A stretch of 64,000 nt of DNA, from the NCBI GenBank assembly GCA_963972525.1, contig CAXAUZ010000021.1, forward strand, positions 8,888 to 72,887. Direction: 5' to 3'. Position numbers and translations under genes: made by a program. The notes under the pieces were generated by a model, which saw only the letters and a list, made by a program, of their open reading frames with translations, ran no database searches and was not told the DNA's origin. Of the stretch, positions 24,500 to 35,593 are shown piece after piece. This stretch comes from Salinilacustrithrix sp003476595 (GTDB lineage: Bacteria > Actinomycetota > Acidimicrobiia > Acidimicrobiales > Salinilacustritrichaceae). Position 1 is the stretch's first letter. Every line of letters starts with the position of its first letter.

Positions 24500-25583
24500 G
24501 CTGGTCGACTGGGACCTCGCCGAACGCATCGCCGTCCGGGCCGCAGGGCGCGAGCCGCTCGCGGACTCGTACCACTGGGAGTCGCTGGAGCCCGACTTCA
24601 CGGAGCTGACCGCCCTCGCCGAGGAGCTGGTCGCCGCCGAGACGGGCCTGCACTCCCTCGCCGGTCCCGCCCGCGGCAAGGTGACCGACCGCGCCGGTTG
24701 GGTCCGGGCCAACATCTCCTCCTTCCAGCGCCTCCTCGGCCCCCTCACCGAGAAGATGGCCCCTCGCGTGTCGGGCCCCACCGTGCCGATCATGCGCGCC
24801 GCCGCCGCGGCCGAGGTCGGCCTGCTCCTCGGGTGGATGTCGGGACGGGTGCTCGGCCAGTACGACCTGCTCGTCGCCGGCGGCTCCGACGACGACCCCG
24901 ACGGCCAGCCCACCGATCAGGACCTCGTGTACTACGTGGGCCCGAACGTGCTGGCGCTCGAGAAGAAGTTCGGCTTCCCGCCCCGCGAGTTCCGCCTCTG
25001 GCTGGCCCTGCACGAGGTCACCCACCGGGCCCAGTTCACCGGCGTGCCGTGGATGCGCGAGCACTACCTGGGGCTGCTCGATCGCACGCTCTCCTCGGCC
25101 GGCCTCGACCCGATGGTCCTGGTGCGGGCGCTCAAGCGCACCGCGGACGAGCTTCGGGCCGGGCGCAGCCCGCTGGCCGAGGGTGGCATCACCCACCTGC
25201 TGGCCGGACCCGAGCAGCGCGCCGCCCTCGACGAGATCGGCGGGCTCATGAGCCTGCTCGAGGGTCACGGCGACGTCACCATGGACCGTGCCGGTGCAGG
25301 CCACGTCCCGTCCGCCGAGCGGTTCGGGCGGGTGCTGCGCAACCGCCGGGCCTCGGCCACCGGGCTCACCAAGCTCGTCCAGCGGCTCATCGGGCTGGAG
25401 GCCAAGCTCAACCAGTACCAGCAGGGCGAGGACTTCATCGCCGAGGTCGAGCGCCTCGGCGGCGGGAAGGCCGCCCTGGAACCCGTCTGGCGCGGCCCGT
25501 CCTGGTTGCCGACGCTGCCGGAGATCCGCGAACCCCACGAATGGGTGTCGCGCGTGCAACTCTCCGACGAGCTCGTCACCTGA
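24492..25583 (+). CDS. Zinc-dependent metalloprotease-like DUF2342 protein
   Basis: A 363-residue protein starting at GTG. The zinc signature HEVTH lies in LWLALHEVTHRAQFTGVPWM, about residue 173. The N-terminal half resembles the family often labelled as F420-biosynthesis-associated hydrolase, although that role is unproven. It is mostly helical, with no signal peptide. In other Actinobacteria a DUF2342 gene stands next to tilS-hpt-ftsH, as here, except that a response regulator intervenes. Confidence 0.85.
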   Translation: MAELVDWDLAERIAVRAAGREPLADSYHWESLEPDFTELTALAEELVAAETGLHSLAGPARGKVTDRAGWVRANISSFQRLLGPLTEKMAPRVSGPTVPIMRAAAAAEVGLLLGWMSGRVLGQYDLLVAGGSDDDPDGQPTDQDLVYYVGPNVLALEKKFGFPPREFRLWLALHEVTHRAQFTGVPWMREHYLGLLDRTLSSAGLDPMVLVRALKRTADELRAGRSPLAEGGITHLLAGPEQRAALDEIGGLMSLLEGHGDVTMDRAGAGHVPSAERFGRVLRNRRASATGLTKLVQRLIGLEAKLNQYQQGEDFIAEVERLGGGKAALEPVWRGPSWLPTLPEIREPHEWVSRVQLSDELVT

Positions 25584-25662
25584 GCGCCCCGGTCCCTCCG
25601 CCACCAGCGGCACCCGGTCGCTTGGCATGATGAGCCTCCCATCCCGTGGGGAGGAGGCAGCT

Positions 25663-26415
25663 GTGGCGTCCGTGCTGGTCGTCGACGACGAACCCGACAT
25701 CCGCTACCTGACCCAGCTCCAGCTCGAGCTCGACGGCCACCGCGTGATGACCGCCGCCGACGGTGCCGAGGCCCTGGCCGCGGTGCAGGTCGAGGTGCCC
25801 GATGTCGTGCTGCTCGACGTGATGATGCCCGAGGTCGACGGCTGGAGCGTGCTCGAGCAGCTGAAGGCGCACCTCGACGAGCAGATCTCCTCGGTGAAGG
25901 TGCTGATGATGACGGCGCTCGCCGCCGACGACGACCGCCTCCGGGGCGGCATCGAGGGCGCGGTGCGCTACCTGGTGAAGCCGGTGTCGTCCGAGCAGCT
26001 CCGGGCGGCCATCGCCGACGTCGTGGCCGGCGGCCCCGAGCGGGACCAGCGGCGCAAGGCCCAGACCGGTGCCCTGTCCGAGCTGGCCCGCATCCAGCGG
26101 GGCGGCGACGCCGTCGCTCCCCGGGACGAGCGCGCCGGTCCCCGGCTGTCCCGGCTGGAGCACGCCCGGCCGCGCGACGACCATCCGACCCCCGACGGTG
26201 CCGTCCACATCGGCGGTGACCTCACCGACAAGCAGCGCAGCCTCCTGCGCGCCCTCGCCACCTCGCCGTCGGTGAGCGCCGCGGCCGGCGACCTCGGGGT
26301 CAGCCGGTCCAACGTGTACGCCAGCCTGCGCCGGATCATCCGCAAGACGGGCCACGAGTCGGTGCCCGAGCTGCTCCGACGCTTGCGCGCCGGGCAGGTC
26401 ATCGTCGACGGCTGA
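25663..26415 (+). CDS. Response regulator with a C-terminal helix-turn-helix
   Basis: A 250-residue protein. The GTG at 25663 follows GGAGG and starts V-A-S-V-L-V-V-D-D-E; ATGs at 25627 and 25630 lie upstream of that ribosome site. The receiver domain spans residues 1-120, with acidic pair DDE near 8-10, the phospho-acceptor Asp in VVLLDVMMPEVDGW, Thr in MMTAL and Lys in YLVKPVS. After a linker of about 65 charged, probably disordered residues, the C-terminus is a helix-turn-helix (VSAAAGDLGVSRSNVYASLR and onward). No histidine kinase is adjacent, so it is an orphan here. It stands between the DUF2342 gene and tilS. Confidence 0.83.
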   Translation: MASVLVVDDEPDIRYLTQLQLELDGHRVMTAADGAEALAAVQVEVPDVVLLDVMMPEVDGWSVLEQLKAHLDEQISSVKVLMMTALAADDDRLRGGIEGAVRYLVKPVSSEQLRAAIADVVAGGPERDQRRKAQTGALSELARIQRGGDAVAPRDERAGPRLSRLEHARPRDDHPTPDGAVHIGGDLTDKQRSLLRALATSPSVSAAAGDLGVSRSNVYASLRRIIRKTGHESVPELLRRLRAGQVIVDG

Positions 26416-26421
26416 GCCCCG

Positions 26422-27309
26422 GTGTCGGCCACGCTCCAGGCAGTTCGGGATCGCTGCCGGTTCCCGCGCTCGGGGCCCGTCACCTGTGCGGTCTCCGGCG
26501 GCGCCGACTCCCTCGCCCTGCTGGTCCTGGCCTGCGACGCGGGCCTCGACGTCACTGCGGTGCACGTCGACCACGGCCTCCGGCCCGGCAGCGGGGCCGA
26601 AGCAGACGTGGTGGCCGACGCGGCCCGTCGCTTCGGCGCAGCCTTCCGCGCCGAGCGGACGCAGGTCCCCCCTGGTGGTGACCTCGAGGCCCGAGCGCGC
26701 GCGGCGCGCCGGGACCTGCTCGGTCCTGGCGCGCTCTACGGCCACACCGCGGACGACCAGGCCGAGACGATCCTGCTGGCGCTGCTCCGCGGGTCGGGCC
26801 TCGACGGCGTCGCCGCGATGCAGCCCGAGCACCACCCGCTGCTCGGGTTGCGGCGGGCCGAGACCCACGCCCTGTGCGCCGAGCTCGGCCTCGACGCCGT
26901 GCAGGACCCGACGAACCACGATCCGCGCTTCCGCCGCAACCGCGTGCGGGCGGAGGTGCTGCCGCTGCTCGACGACGTCGCCCAGCGCGACGTCGTGCCC
27001 CTGCTGTGCCGGTTCGCGGCGCTGGCTCGCACCGACGCGGAGCTCCTCGACGAGCTGGCATCCGACCTCGACGTCACCGACGCGCGCGCCCTCGCCGCTG
27101 CGCCGGGACCGCTGGCGGGTCGAGCCGTCCGGCGGTGGCTCCGCGCCTGGCTGCCCGGCGGGCACCCGCCGGACGCGGCCGCGGTCCAGCGCGTGCTCGC
27201 GGTGGCGCGGGGGGAGGGCGTCGGCACGGAGGTGGCGGGCGGCGTCCGCGTCCGGCGGCGGGGGCAGCGGCTGACCGCGGATGGGCCCGCCGGCGGAGGC
27301 GACCGCTAG
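26422..27309 (+). CDS. tilS: tRNA(Ile)-lysidine synthase
   Basis: A 295-residue N-type ATP pyrophosphatase starting at GTG. The PP-loop is CAVSGGADSLALL, followed by HVDHGLRPGS and GHTADDQAETILLALLRGSG. NHDPRFRRNRVRAEVLP is the conserved RNR region of TilS. It attaches lysine to C34 of tRNA-Ile(CAU) so that AUA is read. It is short because the extra C-terminal domain of E. coli TilS is absent, as in many Actinobacteria. hpt follows after 11 bases. Confidence 0.92.
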   Translation: MSATLQAVRDRCRFPRSGPVTCAVSGGADSLALLVLACDAGLDVTAVHVDHGLRPGSGAEADVVADAARRFGAAFRAERTQVPPGGDLEARARAARRDLLGPGALYGHTADDQAETILLALLRGSGLDGVAAMQPEHHPLLGLRRAETHALCAELGLDAVQDPTNHDPRFRRNRVRAEVLPLLDDVAQRDVVPLLCRFAALARTDAELLDELASDLDVTDARALAAAPGPLAGRAVRRWLRAWLPGGHPPDAAAVQRVLAVARGEGVGTEVAGGVRVRRRGQRLTADGPAGGGDR

Positions 27310-27320
27310 GTTCCGCCCGC

Positions 27321-27863
27321 ATGGCTGCCCAGGGTGACGACCTCATCGGCGACGTGCTCCTGTCCGAGGCGCAGATCCAGGAGCGGATCGCCGAGCTCGG
27401 CGCCGAGATCGCCCGGGACTACGCCGGGAAGGCACCCATCCTCGTGGCGGTCCTGAAGGGGGCCTTCATCTTCATGGCCGACCTGGCCCGTGCCGTGGAC
27501 ATCCCCCTCGAGGTCGACTTCATGGCGGTCTCGTCCTACGGGGCGAGCACCCGCTCGTCGGGTGTCGTGCGCATCGTGAAGGACCTCGACATCGACCTCC
27601 ACGACCGGCACGTGATCATCGTGGAGGACATCGTCGACTCCGGCCTCACGCTGCGGTACCTGCGCAAGACGTTCGAGTCCCGTGGCACCGCCTCGCTCGA
27701 GGTCTGCGCGCTGCTCGTGCGCGAGGGCAACCAGCAGGCCGAGCTCGACCTGCGCTACATCGGCTTCCGGATCCCGCCCGCCTTCGTCATCGGCTACGGC
27801 CTCGACGTCGCCGAGCGCTACCGCAACCTGCCGCACATCGCCGACTACCGGGGCGACGAGTAG
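27321..27863 (+). CDS. hpt: Hypoxanthine phosphoribosyltransferase
   Basis: A 180-residue PRTase. The PRPP loop is VIIVEDIVDSGLTL, with the acidic pair preceding D-S-G-L-T. The flexible-loop Ser-Tyr lies in VSSYGAST, and the purine-binding region in F-V-I-G-Y-G-L-D. It salvages hypoxanthine (and often guanine) to the nucleotide. It sits between tilS and ftsH, a conserved order. Confidence 0.94.
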   Translation: MAAQGDDLIGDVLLSEAQIQERIAELGAEIARDYAGKAPILVAVLKGAFIFMADLARAVDIPLEVDFMAVSSYGASTRSSGVVRIVKDLDIDLHDRHVIIVEDIVDSGLTLRYLRKTFESRGTASLEVCALLVREGNQQAELDLRYIGFRIPPAFVIGYGLDVAERYRNLPHIADYRGDE

Positions 27864-27913
27864 GCGCTCGCGATGTCGACATGCGGGGGTCGGTCGGTAG
27901 CGTGGTCGGGACT

Positions 27914-29925
<2,012 letters not shown>

Positions 29926-29929
<4 letters not shown>

Positions 29930-30540
29930 GCGTCATCCCGGCGGACGCCGACGACGAGCGTCCGAACCTCGCCCCCGAAGTCGACCAGCCCCGCATCGCC
30001 GCGGCCGTCCGCGAGATCCTGGAGGCGATCGGCGAGGACCCCGACCGCGACGGCCTGCTCGACACGCCGGCCCGCGTCGCTCGCATGTACGCCGAGATCT
30101 TCGCCGGGCTGCACGACACGCCGGAGAAGCACCTCAAGACCACCTTCGAGGCCGACCACGACGAGATGGTCATGGTGCGCGACATCCCGATCTACTCGGC
30201 GTGCGAGCACCACCTCATCCCCTTCATCGGCAAGGCCCACATCGCCTACATCCCGGGCGAGGACGGCCGCATCACCGGGCTGTCCAAGCTCGCTCGCCTG
30301 GCCGACGTCTACGCCCGGCGGCCCCAGGTCCAGGAGCGCCTCACGGTGCAGATCGCCGATGCGCTCGAGCGCGTGCTCAACCCCCGGGGCGTGCTCGTCG
30401 TCGTGCAGGCCGAGCACCTCTGCATGTCGATGCGCGGCGTGCGCAAGGCCGGCACCACCACGGTGACCTCGGCGGTCCGCGGCCTGTTCCGCTCCAACAC
30501 CGCCACCCGCTACGAAGCGATGCGCCTCATCGACATGTAG
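29926..30540 (+). CDS. folE: GTP cyclohydrolase I
   Basis: A 204-residue enzyme starting at GTG inside the ftsH stop. The zinc site is visible as Cys and His in YSACEHHLIPF and Cys in EHLCMSMRGV; GEDGRITGLSKLARL and TTTVTSAVRG are further signatures. It converts GTP to 7,8-dihydroneopterin triphosphate, the first step to folate. In many Actinobacteria folP, folB and folK follow at once; here they resume about 13 kb later at 43783. Confidence 0.95.
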
Positions 30541-30551
30541 CCCCGAGATCC

Positions 30552-30601
30552 GTTCCCTGCGCGCGGATCGACCGTCGACGGTCGATGTGCGCGTCAGGAA
30601 C
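30552..30601. repeat. 50-base palindromic element, copy 3
   Basis: The third copy of the family seen at 14025 and 14087: exactly 50 bases from GTTCC to GGAAC, left arm GCGCGGATCGACCG, centre GTCGAC, right end GCGTCAGGAAC. It starts 12 bases after the folE stop and runs into the end of the convergent ATP-grasp gene (stop at 30594), so it may terminate transcription from either side. Confidence 0.75.
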
Positions 30602-31577
30602 GGGGTGGTGGTGCGTCCGGCGCGGTGGTGGCGGGGAAGAGCAGGTCCAGGTAGCGCGGCGCGGTGGGCTGGGGCTCGTGGTTGGCCAGGCCGGGCTGCT
30701 CGTTCACCTCGATGCACACGTGCTCGGGTCCCTCGGGGCTGGGCACCATCAGGTCGATGCCGGCCACCGGGAGGTCGAGCGCAGCGGCGGCGCGGATCGC
30801 GGCCTCGGCCAGGGTCGGGTGGAGGCACGGCGTCATGTCGTGGATGGTGCCGCCGGTGTGGAGGTTGGCGGTCCGGCGCACCTCCAGCGCGACGCCCTCG
30901 TCGAGCACGTCGTCCAGGGTGTGGCAGGCGGCGCGCACGGACGACGCGGTGATGTCGTCGAGGGGCGTGACCATGTTGGGTCCCAGCTCGGCGGCGCGGT
31001 GTTCGTTGCGCGCCTCCACGAGCTGGCGCACGGTGCTGCTCCCGTCGCCGACGACCGTCGGGGGCCGCCGCACCGATGCGGCCACCACCTCGCCGTCGAT
31101 GACCAGCACCCGCAGGTCCTCACCGGGCGCCATGGCCTCGAGCAGGACCCGATCGCAGGCGGCCCGGGCGCTGGCGATGGCCGAGCGGAGCTCGTCGACG
31201 TCGCTGACCCCCACGGAGATCCCGGCGCCACCCTCGCCGCGGCACGGCTTCACGACGATGGAGCCGTGCTCGGCGAGGAAGGCCTCATCCGCCTCGTTGT
31301 CGGTGGCGATCCGTCCGGGCGGGACGGGCAGGTCGGCTGCCGTGAGGACCCGTCGTGTCATGGCCTTGTCGTCGCAGCGCCGGAACGCGACGGCGGAGGT
31401 CAGCTCGCTGAGCGACTGGATGACGGTGTGGGTGCGGCCGTCGTGGGTCAGCTCCATCTCGCCGATGTCGGGGTCGAGGACGACGACCCGGATCCCTCGG
31501 GTCAGGGCCTCGTCGATGATGATCCGGGTGTACTCGTTGCAGTCGTCGTAGCCCTCGGGGGGCGGGAGCGCGCTCAC
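30594..31577 (-). CDS. ATP-grasp peptide ligase resembling the ligase half of NAGGN synthetase (Ngg)
   Basis: A 327-residue ATP-grasp protein starting at GTG 31577. It has the pattern of the C-terminal half of N-acetylglutaminylglutamine synthetase: SELTSAVAFRRCDDKAMTRR, IVVKPCRGEGGAGISVGV (ATP-binding Lys), ANLHTGGTIHDMTPCLHP, IEVNEQPGLANHEPQPTA (metal-binding Glu/Asn). The GNAT acetyltransferase domain of classical Ngg is absent. Such enzymes join an amino acid or peptide carboxylate to an amine at the cost of ATP. Its GTG overlaps the stop of the C26 hydrolase gene, so the two are coupled. The substrate is unknown; a glutamyl peptide or osmolyte is the best guess. Confidence 0.78.
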   Translation of the reverse strand: MSALPPPEGYDDCNEYTRIIIDEALTRGIRVVVLDPDIGEMELTHDGRTHTVIQSLSELTSAVAFRRCDDKAMTRRVLTAADLPVPPGRIATDNEADEAFLAEHGSIVVKPCRGEGGAGISVGVSDVDELRSAIASARAACDRVLLEAMAPGEDLRVLVIDGEVVAASVRRPPTVVGDGSSTVRQLVEARNEHRAAELGPNMVTPLDDITASSVRAACHTLDDVLDEGVALEVRRTANLHTGGTIHDMTPCLHPTLAEAAIRAAAALDLPVAGIDLMVPSPEGPEHVCIEVNEQPGLANHEPQPTAPRYLDLLFPATTAPDAPPPRS

Positions 31578-32311
31578 CGGGCCGAGCGGTGGTCGTCGCC
31601 GCCGGCCTGCTGGACGAGCCAGGAGAAGAGGCGGTGGTGCGGGTCCACGTGGGTGATCAGCTCCGGGTGCCACTGGACGCCCAGGATCGGCTGCGTCGGG
31701 TGCTCGACGGCCTCGATGATGCCGTGCTCGTCGCAGCCGACGACGGCCAGGTCGTCGGCGCAGCGGTCGATGGCCTGGTGGTGGAGGGTGTTCACGTCGA
31801 TGGTCTCGGTGTCGAGGACGTCGGCCATCTTGGTGCCGGGCGTGATCCGGACGTGGTGGCTCGGTCCGTCGAACGCGCCGGGCACGAGGTGGGGGTTGCC
31901 GTCGTCGTGCTCGGGGAGGTGCTGGATGAGCGTGCCGCCGAGGGCGACGTTGAGGATCTGCACGCCGCGGCAGATGGCCAGGATCGGGACGCCCCGCCGT
32001 CGGGCCTGGGCGATGAGGGCCACCTCCCAGGCATCGCGCGCCTCGTCGACGCCGCCCACGGCCTCGTGACGGGTGGCGCCGTAGCGCTCGGGAGCCACGT
32101 CGCCGCCCCCGGACAGGACGAGGGCGTCGAGGTGCTCGACCGAGACCGCAGCGTTGCCGGGCGACTGCACCGGCAGGATGATCGCCGCACCCTCGGCATC
32201 GGTCACGGCGTCGACGTAGGCGCGGTCCAGGGTGGTGAGGGACCGGTCGACCTCGAGGACGGGGGACCGCCGGAGCGCAGGGGAGCTGGTGATGCCGACG
32301 AGCGGGGGCAC
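31574..32311 (-). CDS. Class I glutamine amidotransferase-like gamma-glutamyl hydrolase (peptidase C26)
   Basis: A 245-residue protein from GTG 32311 (V-P-P-L-V-G-I-T). The nucleophile Cys sits in ILAICRGVQILNVALGG (about 115), and His/Glu in GVQWHPELI complete the triad. This matches the PuuD/C26 group that hydrolyses gamma-glutamyl amides. It overlaps the ATP-grasp ligase gene and faces away from the GCS2 ligase gene, 85 bases apart, which suggests a shared gamma-glutamyl compound. A longer reading into the GCS2 gene was rejected. Confidence 0.85.
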   Translation of the reverse strand: MPPLVGITSSPALRRSPVLEVDRSLTTLDRAYVDAVTDAEGAAIILPVQSPGNAAVSVEHLDALVLSGGGDVAPERYGATRHEAVGGVDEARDAWEVALIAQARRRGVPILAICRGVQILNVALGGTLIQHLPEHDDGNPHLVPGAFDGPSHHVRITPGTKMADVLDTETIDVNTLHHQAIDRCADDLAVVGCDEHGIIEAVEHPTQPILGVQWHPELITHVDPHHRLFSWLVQQAGGDDHRSAR

Positions 32312-32396
32312 GGGGCGACCGTATCCGGATGGGCCCCTCGCCAGACGCCGGTCCGGACGAGTCCTATGCCGCCGACCGACCGGGAAGGAATCCCCG

Positions 32397-33587
32397 ATGC
32401 TCACGTCCTCCCCGCAGCCCGCCAACGGCCGCGCGTCGCAGCTGACCGACCGTCCGACCCCACCCGCCCGCCCGGCGACCCGCACCACCGTCGGCGGCCG
32501 GGAGGTCACCGAGACCCTCGGGGTGGAGGAGGAGTTCCTCGTGGTCGACCGCGAGACGCGCGAGCTCGTCCCCCGGGGTCCCGAGCTCATCGCCGAGGTC
32601 GGCGACCTCGGCGAGCACGTCAGCGCCGAGCTGAACCGGTGCCAGGTCGAGGTCGACACCCCCGTGTGCACCGACCTGGCGTCGCTGCGCGACGAGGTCG
32701 TCGCCAAGCGGGACCGCCTCCGCGCCGCCGGCGACGAGCTGGGGCTGGCCGCTGCCGCAGTGGCGACGCACCCCTTCTCGAGCTGGCGTCACCAGGCCGT
32801 CGACACCGACGAGGAGCGCTACGAGGTCATGGAGGACCGCTTCCGCCTCCTGGCCCGGGAGCACGTCATCTGCGGGTGCCACGTCCACGTCGGCATCTCG
32901 GATCCGGATGATCGCGTCGCCGTCCTGGCCGCAGCAGGTGCCTGGTTGCCGACCCTGCTGGCCATGTCCACGAACTCGCCCTACTGGCAGGCGGAGGACA
33001 CCGGCTACGCCAGCTACCGCACGGTGATCTGGTCGCGCTGGCCGACGTCAGGCATGCCGCCGTCGATCTCCTCGCCGGAGGAGCTGCAGCAGATCATCGA
33101 CGACCTGATCACGGTCGGCGCCATCGAGGACGAGACCCACCTGTACTGGTGGGTGCGGCCATCGCTGCGCCACCCGACCGTCGAGTTCCGGGTGTGCGAC
33201 ACGTTCCTGCACGTCGACGACGTCGTCGCGGTCACCGGTCTCATCCGGGGCCTGTGCTGGACGGCCCTGAACGCGCCGGAGACGCTGCCGTCCATCCCGA
33301 GCCGCCACGTCCAGCGCGCCGCGGTGTGGCACGCCGCCCGCTACGGCATGCGCCGCGACCTGGTGGACCTGGCGGCGATGGAGCAGCGACCGGCCGAGGA
33401 CGTGGTCCGCTCGCTCCTCGACATGGCCCGCCCGGGGCTCGAGCACTACCGGGACGACGGGGTCGTGACCGAGCTGGTGGAGCAGCTGATCTCCCGGGGC
33501 ACCGGGGCCAGCGCCCAGCGCCTGACCCGCGCCGAGGAGACCTCGGGCGGCCCGGTCATCGACATGGTCCTCGACCGGATGCGCTGA
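32397..33587 (+). CDS. GCS2-family carboxylate-amine ligase (YbdK-like)
   Basis: A 396-residue glutamate-cysteine-ligase-2 family enzyme. An N-terminal 40-residue Pro/Thr-rich extension precedes TLGVEEEFLVVD, the metal-binding Glu motif. VICGCHVHVGI, the Trp-rich LYWWVRPSLRHPTVEFRVCD and R-G-L-C-W-T-A follow. The start is set by GGAAGGA 7 bases before the ATG. Family members make gamma-glutamyl-cysteine or other weakly defined gamma-glutamyl amides. It is divergent from the C26/ATP-grasp pair and stops 12 bases before the convergent cobT. With its neighbours it suggests a small peptide pathway; glutathione synthesis is not implied, since a glutathione synthetase proper is absent. Confidence 0.85.
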   Translation: MLTSSPQPANGRASQLTDRPTPPARPATRTTVGGREVTETLGVEEEFLVVDRETRELVPRGPELIAEVGDLGEHVSAELNRCQVEVDTPVCTDLASLRDEVVAKRDRLRAAGDELGLAAAAVATHPFSSWRHQAVDTDEERYEVMEDRFRLLAREHVICGCHVHVGISDPDDRVAVLAAAGAWLPTLLAMSTNSPYWQAEDTGYASYRTVIWSRWPTSGMPPSISSPEELQQIIDDLITVGAIEDETHLYWWVRPSLRHPTVEFRVCDTFLHVDDVVAVTGLIRGLCWTALNAPETLPSIPSRHVQRAAVWHAARYGMRRDLVDLAAMEQRPAEDVVRSLLDMARPGLEHYRDDGVVTELVEQLISRGTGASAQRLTRAEETSGGPVIDMVLDRMR

Positions 33588-33599
33588 CCCGCCAGCCCA

Positions 33600-34670
33600 T
33601 CAGTCCGGCAGGTCGGCCAGGTCGCGCAGGGCGCGGCAGGCGGCCTGCACCAGGGGGATCGCCAGGCACGCGCCGGTGCCCTCGCCGAGGCGGAGGTCCA
33701 GCGCCAGCAGGGGCTCGAGGGCGAGGTGGGCCAGCGCTGCGGTGGCGGCCGGCTCGGTCGAGCGGTGCCCGCCGACGACGTGGGCGGCGGTCCCGGGCGC
33801 GATGGCCTCGGCCACGCACAGGGCGGCGCCACCGATGACGCCGTCGACGATGGTGGGCACCCGGCGGGCGGCGGCGGCCAGGTGGAGGCCGGCGAGCGCG
33901 GCGATCTCCAGCCCGCCCACGTCGGCGAGCACGTCGACCGGATCGTCGAGGTCGCGCGCCCGGTCGACCGCGGTGCGGACCAGCCGCTGCTTGTGCCCGA
34001 GGCCGTCGGCGGGCAGGCCGGCGCCGGGCCCGACGAGCGGCTCGGGGTCCTGGCCGGTGAGGCAGGCGATCAGGGCCACCGACGCCGTCGTGTTGCCGAT
34101 GCCCATGTCGCCGCCGACGAGCAGGTCGGCGCCGGCGTCCACGTGCGCGCCCGCCACCGCCGCGCCGACCGCGAGCGCCGCCAGCGCGTCGGCCCGGCTC
34201 ATGGCCGGACCGCTCGCGATGCTGTCGGTGCCGGCGCGCACCCGGTGGTCGAGCACGTCGGCACGACCGAGCGCGTGCAGGTCTCGGAGGTCGGACGACA
34301 CGCCGACGTCCACCACCGTCACCGACGCGCCGGCCTGGGCGGCGAAGGCGTTGATGGCCGCGCCACCCGCAGCCATCGCCCGCACCATGGCGCCGGTGAT
34401 CTCGCTCGGCCAGGCGCTGGCCCCGTCGGCGACCACGCCGTGGTCGCCGGCGAACACGACGACCGCCGGCTGCGCGGGAACCGCCGGCGGGCAGGTACCG
34501 GTGATGCCGGCGATGCGGACGGCGACGTCCTCGAGGCGGCCGAGGGAACCGGGGGGCTTGGCACGCGTGGCCCAGCGCGCCGCGGCCGAACGAGCGGCCG
34601 CTGCTCGCTCGGCGTCGTCGGCGGGCGCGGTGATCTGCCGGCGCAGGTGGTCGACCAGCTCGTGGGTCAC
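33600..34670 (-). CDS. cobT: Nicotinate-nucleotide:dimethylbenzimidazole phosphoribosyltransferase
   Basis: A 356-residue enzyme from GTG 34670, which lies in the stop of the preceding gene. Signatures are KPPGSLGRLEDVAVR near the N-terminus, VVFAGDHGVVADGAS, LLVGGDMGIGNTTAS and the catalytic-type Glu in LGEGTGACLA. It activates the lower-ligand base as an alpha-ribazole phosphate for cobamide assembly. It is the last gene of the riboswitch-led operon. Confidence 0.93.
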   Translation of the reverse strand: MTHELVDHLRRQITAPADDAERAAAARSAAARWATRAKPPGSLGRLEDVAVRIAGITGTCPPAVPAQPAVVVFAGDHGVVADGASAWPSEITGAMVRAMAAGGAAINAFAAQAGASVTVVDVGVSSDLRDLHALGRADVLDHRVRAGTDSIASGPAMSRADALAALAVGAAVAGAHVDAGADLLVGGDMGIGNTTASVALIACLTGQDPEPLVGPGAGLPADGLGHKQRLVRTAVDRARDLDDPVDVLADVGGLEIAALAGLHLAAAARRVPTIVDGVIGGAALCVAEAIAPGTAAHVVGGHRSTEPAATAALAHLALEPLLALDLRLGEGTGACLAIPLVQAACRALRDLADLPD

Positions 34671-35593
34671 GGGTCGCTCCGGGGGTCGGTGGCGGATAGG
34701 GCGCGCTCGAGCCGCTCGAGGCCGTCGGCGTCGGGGACGGCGATCCGGACGGCATCCGGGTGCCCGAAGGTGCCGCCGTGGCGGACGACGACGCCCTCGC
34801 CCAGCAGCCGGTCGCGCAGGCCGGGGGCTCGGGGCACCCACACGTAGGGGGCGTCGCTGGGCTCGGGATCGAGGCCGTGGCGGACCAGCACGTCGCGGAG
34901 CTGGGAGCGGAGCTCGGCGATGCCGGCTCGCCACCCGCTGGGATCGGCCAGGTCGAGCAGCGCCGGGAGCGCGGCGCACACCAGGCCGTTGACCGACCAG
35001 CGCGGCCGCAGCTCTCGGAGGGCGTCGGCCTCGGCGTCGTCCCGGGCCACCACGTAGCCGATGCGGATCCCGGGGATCGCCCACGCCTTGGTCAGCGAGC
35101 CCAGCACGGTGACCCCGGGGTCGCCCCGGGTCCAGGCGGCCGTGGCCAGCAGGTAGAAGGCCTCGTCGCGGACGTCGGCCACGTCGTCGGCGGGGGCGAG
35201 CCGGCCGGTGGGGTTGTGCGGGTCGGACCGCCAGCGCGGTCCGGCCGGGTCGAGGCGAGCGAGGTGGCGCCGGTACAGCGAGAAGTCGCACTCCTCGGCC
35301 CAGCCGACCGGCCGGAGCCGGGCCACGAGCGCGATGGCCTCCGCGCCGCCGTTGGTGAGCACGAGCCGCGCCGGATCCACGCCGATGGCCTCGGCGAGCG
35401 CAGCGGTGGCGCGGGTGTCGTCGGGGTAGCGGTCGACCCCGTCGAGGGCGGCGCGCAGCGCGGGCCGGACGTCGGGTGCGCGGGGGTTGAGGCTGGCCGA
35501 CAGGTCGAGCAGCTCGTCGACCGGTCGGCCGAGCGCGGCGGCGACCCGGTCGACGTCGCCGCCGTGGGGGCCGGGGGTGAGGGGGCCCGTCAC
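34667..35593 (-). CDS. cobD: Threonine-phosphate decarboxylase-like PLP enzyme of cobamide synthesis
   Basis: A 308-residue fold-type I aminotransferase-like protein (Salmonella CobD / Pseudomonas CobC). The early motif LDLSASLNPRAPDV, the NHNPTG-type element as DPHNPTGRL, the PLP Lys in LGSLTKAWAIPGIRIGY and the C-terminal RIAVPDADGLERL all match. It makes (R)-1-amino-2-propanol phosphate from threonine phosphate, the linker of the nucleotide loop. The start is GTG 35593; both ends overlap neighbouring genes by 4 bases. Confidence 0.85.
   Translation of the reverse strand: MTGPLTPGPHGGDVDRVAAALGRPVDELLDLSASLNPRAPDVRPALRAALDGVDRYPDDTRATAALAEAIGVDPARLVLTNGGAEAIALVARLRPVGWAEECDFSLYRRHLARLDPAGPRWRSDPHNPTGRLAPADDVADVRDEAFYLLATAAWTRGDPGVTVLGSLTKAWAIPGIRIGYVVARDDAEADALRELRPRWSVNGLVCAALPALLDLADPSGWRAGIAELRSQLRDVLVRHGLDPEPSDAPYVWVPRAPGLRDRLLGEGVVVRHGGTFGHPDAVRIAVPDADGLERLERALSATDPRSDP

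Noticed and set aside
30594..33587. Glutathione or mycothiol synthesis genes
   Set aside because: GCS2 and ATP-grasp enzymes could suggest glutathione, but the ATP-grasp protein resembles Ngg, not glutathione synthetase, and no mycothiol (MshA-D type) gene is present.
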